Source: GCA-2737595 sp037138535 (GTDB lineage: Bacteria; Actinomycetota; Actinomycetes; Nanopelagicales; Nanopelagicaceae). From it: 15,585 nucleotides of DNA. The position numbers and the translations under genes were made by a program. The notes under the pieces are model-generated. The model saw nothing but the letters and a program-made list of their open reading frames with translations. It made no database searches and was not told the DNA's origin. Below, one piece after another: positions 13,271 to 15,585 of the stretch. Position 1 is the first letter of the stretch, and each line of letters begins with the position of its first letter. The stretch is from contig JBAXIG010000037.1 of NCBI GenBank assembly GCA_037138535.1, positions 1 to 15,585 on the forward strand, given 5' to 3'.

Positions 13271-14797
13271 CGAAATCGCACCCTCGTAGGAGCTCTCCTG
13301 CTAGCCACGTTAGGTGGCCTCGTTTCGCTCACCGGAAGCAATGCCGCAGCTAAAGCCGAGAGCCCACTTCCTGGGCTCACAGCGGGGTGGTTTGAAACCA
13401 TGAATTGGTACCGGACCGCTTCCGGAGTGAAACCGGTGACCCTGGATGTCTCTCTCTCTAAGGCGCTCGACGCACATCTTGATTACTTGATAAACACTGA
13501 CAAGGTGCTTCGAGTGGGTGGATTCTCAAGTCCACACACGGAAAACCCGGCCAGCCCTCATTACACAACGGAAGGTGAAGGCGCTGGGAAAGCAAGCAAC
13601 ATTATTTCCGATGCACGGGCTGAGGAGAGTGAAGCCGGCGCGATGGATGCATGGATGACCGCACCGTTTCATGCAATTGGAATATTACGTGAGGCTTTGA
13701 AGAGCAGCGCCTTGGCAACATCGAAGGCCGATTCGGGGCGGTCCTTTTGGGGCCTGAACGTCGTTGCAGGTTTAACACCAGGTGCGACACGTACTAAGAA
13801 CATACTTTTTCCCGGAGACGGCTCCACGGTTCGCCTCTCCCGTTTCGCGGGTGAGTCTCCTGAACCACGAGAAGGTTGCCCTGGGGATTATAAAAATTAC
13901 ACAGGGCTGCCGATATTCGCTTCGTTACTCAAAGATCCAACGAAAGATGTCTCCGTAGAGCTTACTGGCGCGAAGGGCGAACGGATCCCAGAGGAAGATG
14001 TCTGTGTGCAAACTCAGTACACATTCAAATCAACTGATGCGGTGATGGGACCCGCGGGAGCTAAATCTTTTACGGGTGAGAATTTAGTCATCATTATTCC
14101 AAGAGATCCTCTTGTGAAGGGTACTTATAAAGTAAAAATAAAACAGGGTGGCGTGACAGATGTCGGATGGAGTTTTAGTGTGGTGCCAGCTCCTGCAGAA
14201 GGTATCGCAAGCGGAATTCCTGATCAGAAGCTTCCCGTGCGCAGATCTCTGGAGTGGTCGCTCGGCAGCGCCGTAAGTGAGTACTCACTCACTTCTCAGC
14301 GGGTGCGGATATGGGATTGTCCGGAAAATAAATGCACTACGAATACCGTTATCTTTGATCGGGCATTACCGACCGCGCAGAAGTCTCTTGATATTTCTAG
14401 TTTTAAAGATGCATTTTATTTTGTTTGTATTGAACCCATAAATGCAAGTGGGGTGGGTAAATGTACGTATCAAATAATTCGAGTGGTGAACTCATGTGAC
14501 ACCACAACTTGTTTTGTCGGGAGTACATGGGGCGGCCCAGAATCTCGGTGCTGGCAAACTTCTAGCACGGGGATACTCGAAGAGTTGCGCGGAAAGAGTT
14601 GGGTAAAAGTCGCTCAGGCGAATGCGATCAAAAGCAAGTGCACGAACCCGAAGTATCCCTACTCCTACGTCGCCAAATATCCAGTCAAAACCGTGGGTGA
14701 AAAAACTTTTAGGTGGCGAATCCTCTCCAATGGCAAAGTCTTAGGTTTAACGTTGCCGCAAGATACGGTGCAATTCCTCGCCAAATCAGGGGTTTAG
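13268..14797 (+). CDS. secreted CAP-domain (SCP-like) protein with C-terminal cysteine-bearing domains
   Basis: This 509-residue protein has a signal peptide: basic start RNR, hydrophobic core about 5-22, and likely cleavage near AAAKA (26-30). Residues about 38-170 match the bacterial CAP/SCP fold: MNWYRTASGVKPVTLD (45-60) is the 'N.xRxxxGxxPl' start, then an alpha helix with H70 (AHLDYLI), H90 and E92 in SPHTENP, YTTEGEG (99-105), and the AWMTAPFHAIGIL segment with H135. The remaining two thirds (about 175-509) look like beta-rich extracellular domains with several cysteine pairs (CPENKC, CIEPINASGVGKC, CDTTTC) and a final WRILSNGKVL strand. CAP proteins of bacteria are widespread with mostly unknown roles. 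It is probably monocistronic. The CAP assignment is good; the C-terminal domains I cannot name. Confidence 0.85.
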   Translation: MRNRTLVGALLLATLGGLVSLTGSNAAAKAESPLPGLTAGWFETMNWYRTASGVKPVTLDVSLSKALDAHLDYLINTDKVLRVGGFSSPHTENPASPHYTTEGEGAGKASNIISDARAEESEAGAMDAWMTAPFHAIGILREALKSSALATSKADSGRSFWGLNVVAGLTPGATRTKNILFPGDGSTVRLSRFAGESPEPREGCPGDYKNYTGLPIFASLLKDPTKDVSVELTGAKGERIPEEDVCVQTQYTFKSTDAVMGPAGAKSFTGENLVIIIPRDPLVKGTYKVKIKQGGVTDVGWSFSVVPAPAEGIASGIPDQKLPVRRSLEWSLGSAVSEYSLTSQRVRIWDCPENKCTTNTVIFDRALPTAQKSLDISSFKDAFYFVCIEPINASGVGKCTYQIIRVVNSCDTTTCFVGSTWGGPESRCWQTSSTGILEELRGKSWVKVAQANAIKSKCTNPKYPYSYVAKYPVKTVGEKTFRWRILSNGKVLGLTLPQDTVQFLAKSGV

Positions 14798-14830
14798 GGC
14801 GTTACTCGGCCCACTCCTTTGGGGAATCTT

Positions 14831-14848
14831 CTGGGGAAACCAGTTTTT
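14831..14848 (+). terminator. possible short intrinsic terminator after the CAP gene
   Basis: CTGG-GGAAA-CCAG (14831-14843) is directly followed by TTTTT (14844-14848). The stem is only 4 bp, so termination would be weak. Confidence 0.3.
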
Positions 14849-14861
14849 GGCGATGCGCGTG

Positions 14862-14890
14862 GTGACGGATTTAAGTACCGGGGCTATATT
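14862..14890 (+). promoter_or_regulatory. promoter of the cysteine-module gene
   Basis: GTGACG (14862-14867, 4 of 6 to TTGACA) and TATATT (14885-14890, 5 of 6 to TATAAT) are 17 bp apart. Transcription would start near 14897, giving a leader of about 39 nt that contains AAGG (14922-14925) and AGGTGA (14927-14932) before the ATG. Confidence 0.55.
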
Positions 14891-14935
14891 GATAGTCGGT
14901 AGTCAGAATAAGGCGCTCACTAAGGCAGGTGAACT

Positions 14936-15585
14936 ATGCGCAGAATTGCAGCTTTTGCAGCCCTTATATTCGGGCTGACGACGTTAGTCGCTGTGCCCGC
15001 AGTCATCACCGCTGCTCCCGCCTCAGCGCTTGAATGTCCTGCGGGGCAGGTTCCTGATTCAGCACAAATTTCTTGTGTGACTGCAACCCCGCCACCGGCT
15101 GCCCCTCCTAACTGCGGACCGGCGACTAAATGGGATGGGACTTTCTGCGCCCCTATAACGGTCATCCCAGTCGCTCCGGCGGTAGCTCCGGTATGTAATG
15201 CACCCGCTGTCTATGAGGCGACAAGCAACTCTTGCAAGACCTCATCGGCGGCACCCACGAACAGCGGGGGCAGTAGTTCTGGTGCTGGTCTTCAGTGTTC
15301 TAATGGCTGGGTCGCTAATTCCTCTCAAACCGCTTGTATCGCCCCAGTGGTGGACAATTCCGGATCTAACTCCGGGGCTTCGTCTTGTGGGCCTGCCACC
15401 TCTTGGAATGGCACATGGTGCGCTCCGACTACTGGTGCGTCTGCTGGGGCCGCGGTTCCTGTGTGTCCGGCGTTGACGTCTTGGAACGGCAAAGAGTGCG
15501 CGGCCACCATGGGTGGAAGCAGTTCTGGTTCTGGTCTTCAGTGTTCTAATGGCTGGGTCGCTAATTCCTCTCAAACCGCTTGTAT
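14936..15585 (+). CDS. secreted repeat protein of cysteine-pair modules, 3' end beyond window
   Basis: This reading frame stays open from ATG 14936 to the last base (216 complete codons, no stop). It has a signal peptide: RR start, hydrophobic core about 4-25, and a likely cut after A31 in APASA. The mature part has seven cysteine pairs: 34/47, 60/71, 87/100, 121/134, 151/162, 177/188 and 203/216. Spacing between partners is always either 12 or 10 residues. The 10-type modules read CGPATxWxGTxCAP or similar (60, 151, 177); the 12-type include CSNGWVANSSQTAC twice (121, 203). Linkers are rich in Ala, Pro, Gly and Ser. Each pair probably forms a local disulfide in a surface or secreted fibrous protein. 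I do not recognise the family. A promoter and ribosome binding site support expression. Confidence 0.82.
   Translation, partial: MRRIAAFAALIFGLTTLVAVPAVITAAPASALECPAGQVPDSAQISCVTATPPPAAPPNCGPATKWDGTFCAPITVIPVAPAVAPVCNAPAVYEATSNSCKTSSAAPTNSGGSSSGAGLQCSNGWVANSSQTACIAPVVDNSGSNSGASSCGPATSWNGTWCAPTTGASAGAAVPVCPALTSWNGKECAATMGGSSSGSGLQCSNGWVANSSQTAC
15285..15339 (+). repeat. 55-bp perfect direct repeat, copy 1
   Basis: Identical over 55 bp to 15531-15585, with a period of 246 bp (82 codons). It encodes the CSNGWVANSSQTAC module and part of the linker before it. Similarity continues imperfectly upstream (AGTTCTGGT in both). Confidence 0.95.
15531..15585 (+). repeat. 55-bp perfect direct repeat, copy 2, ending at the window edge
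   Basis: Second copy of the 55-bp repeat, in the same frame. It ends exactly at the last base of the window, so the true length of the identity is unknown. Confidence 0.95.

Noticed and set aside
15198..15574. Open frames on both strands across the cysteine-module gene, with repeated Pro/Arg-rich segments.
   Set aside because: They are out-of-frame readings of the repeats. The frame from 14936 has a signal peptide, promoter, ribosome binding site and periodic cysteines.
15285..15585. Direct repeats as a possible CRISPR array.
   Set aside because: Only two copies, 55 bp long and 246 bp apart, within one open coding frame; no short regular spacers and no cas genes.

Overview
The window looks like a metagenome-type contig from a free-living actinobacterium. 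The pointers are the protein families (a second, stand-alone GroES-like protein, a GlnA4-type glutamine synthetase, a MacB-like exporter in a cell with no sign of outer-membrane partners), moderate GC content, and several starts without Shine-Dalgarno sequences. Assignment to a freshwater lineage is a guess. No phage, insertion sequence, CRISPR array or rRNA is visible, and no gap between genes exceeds about 140 bp.

Layout. Positions 1-55 hold the 5' part of a minus-strand tRNA-Leu (anticodon UAG), cut by the window edge. Positions 119-2637 hold a compact plus-strand group: a GroES-family protein, a four-helix membrane protein, a quinone oxidoreductase (ATGA overlap) and a small two-helix membrane protein. 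Positions 2767-7625 hold a tightly overlapping four-gene operon for a MacAB-like ABC exporter: membrane-fusion protein, ATPase, permease and a very glycine-rich membrane-anchored accessory protein. Convergent to it, the minus-strand operon 11136 to 7646 encodes a glutamine synthetase-like ligase, an aldehyde dehydrogenase and a short-chain dehydrogenase. Divergent from that operon are an ACT-domain protein and a FAD-dependent glycerol-3-phosphate dehydrogenase. The plus strand ends with two secreted proteins: a CAP-domain protein, and an open-ended protein built from cysteine-pair modules.

How the genes work together. The ligase, alcohol-type dehydrogenase and aldehyde dehydrogenase together fit a gamma-glutamyl route for an amino alcohol such as ethanolamine. 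The divergent glycerol-3-phosphate dehydrogenase would handle the other half of glycerophosphoethanolamine; this link is inference. The exporter operon is the best candidate for something little described. Its fusion protein has a long coiled coil with a cysteine pair near the turn and a 15-glycine tail. The permease has a glycine-rich external loop, and the fourth gene is dominated by glycine-rich repeats around a small beta-type domain and a small two-cysteine domain.

The right end stops exactly at the end of a 55-bp perfect repeat, and the left 55 bp are exactly tRNA sequence. This suggests both ends are assembly-graph break points.
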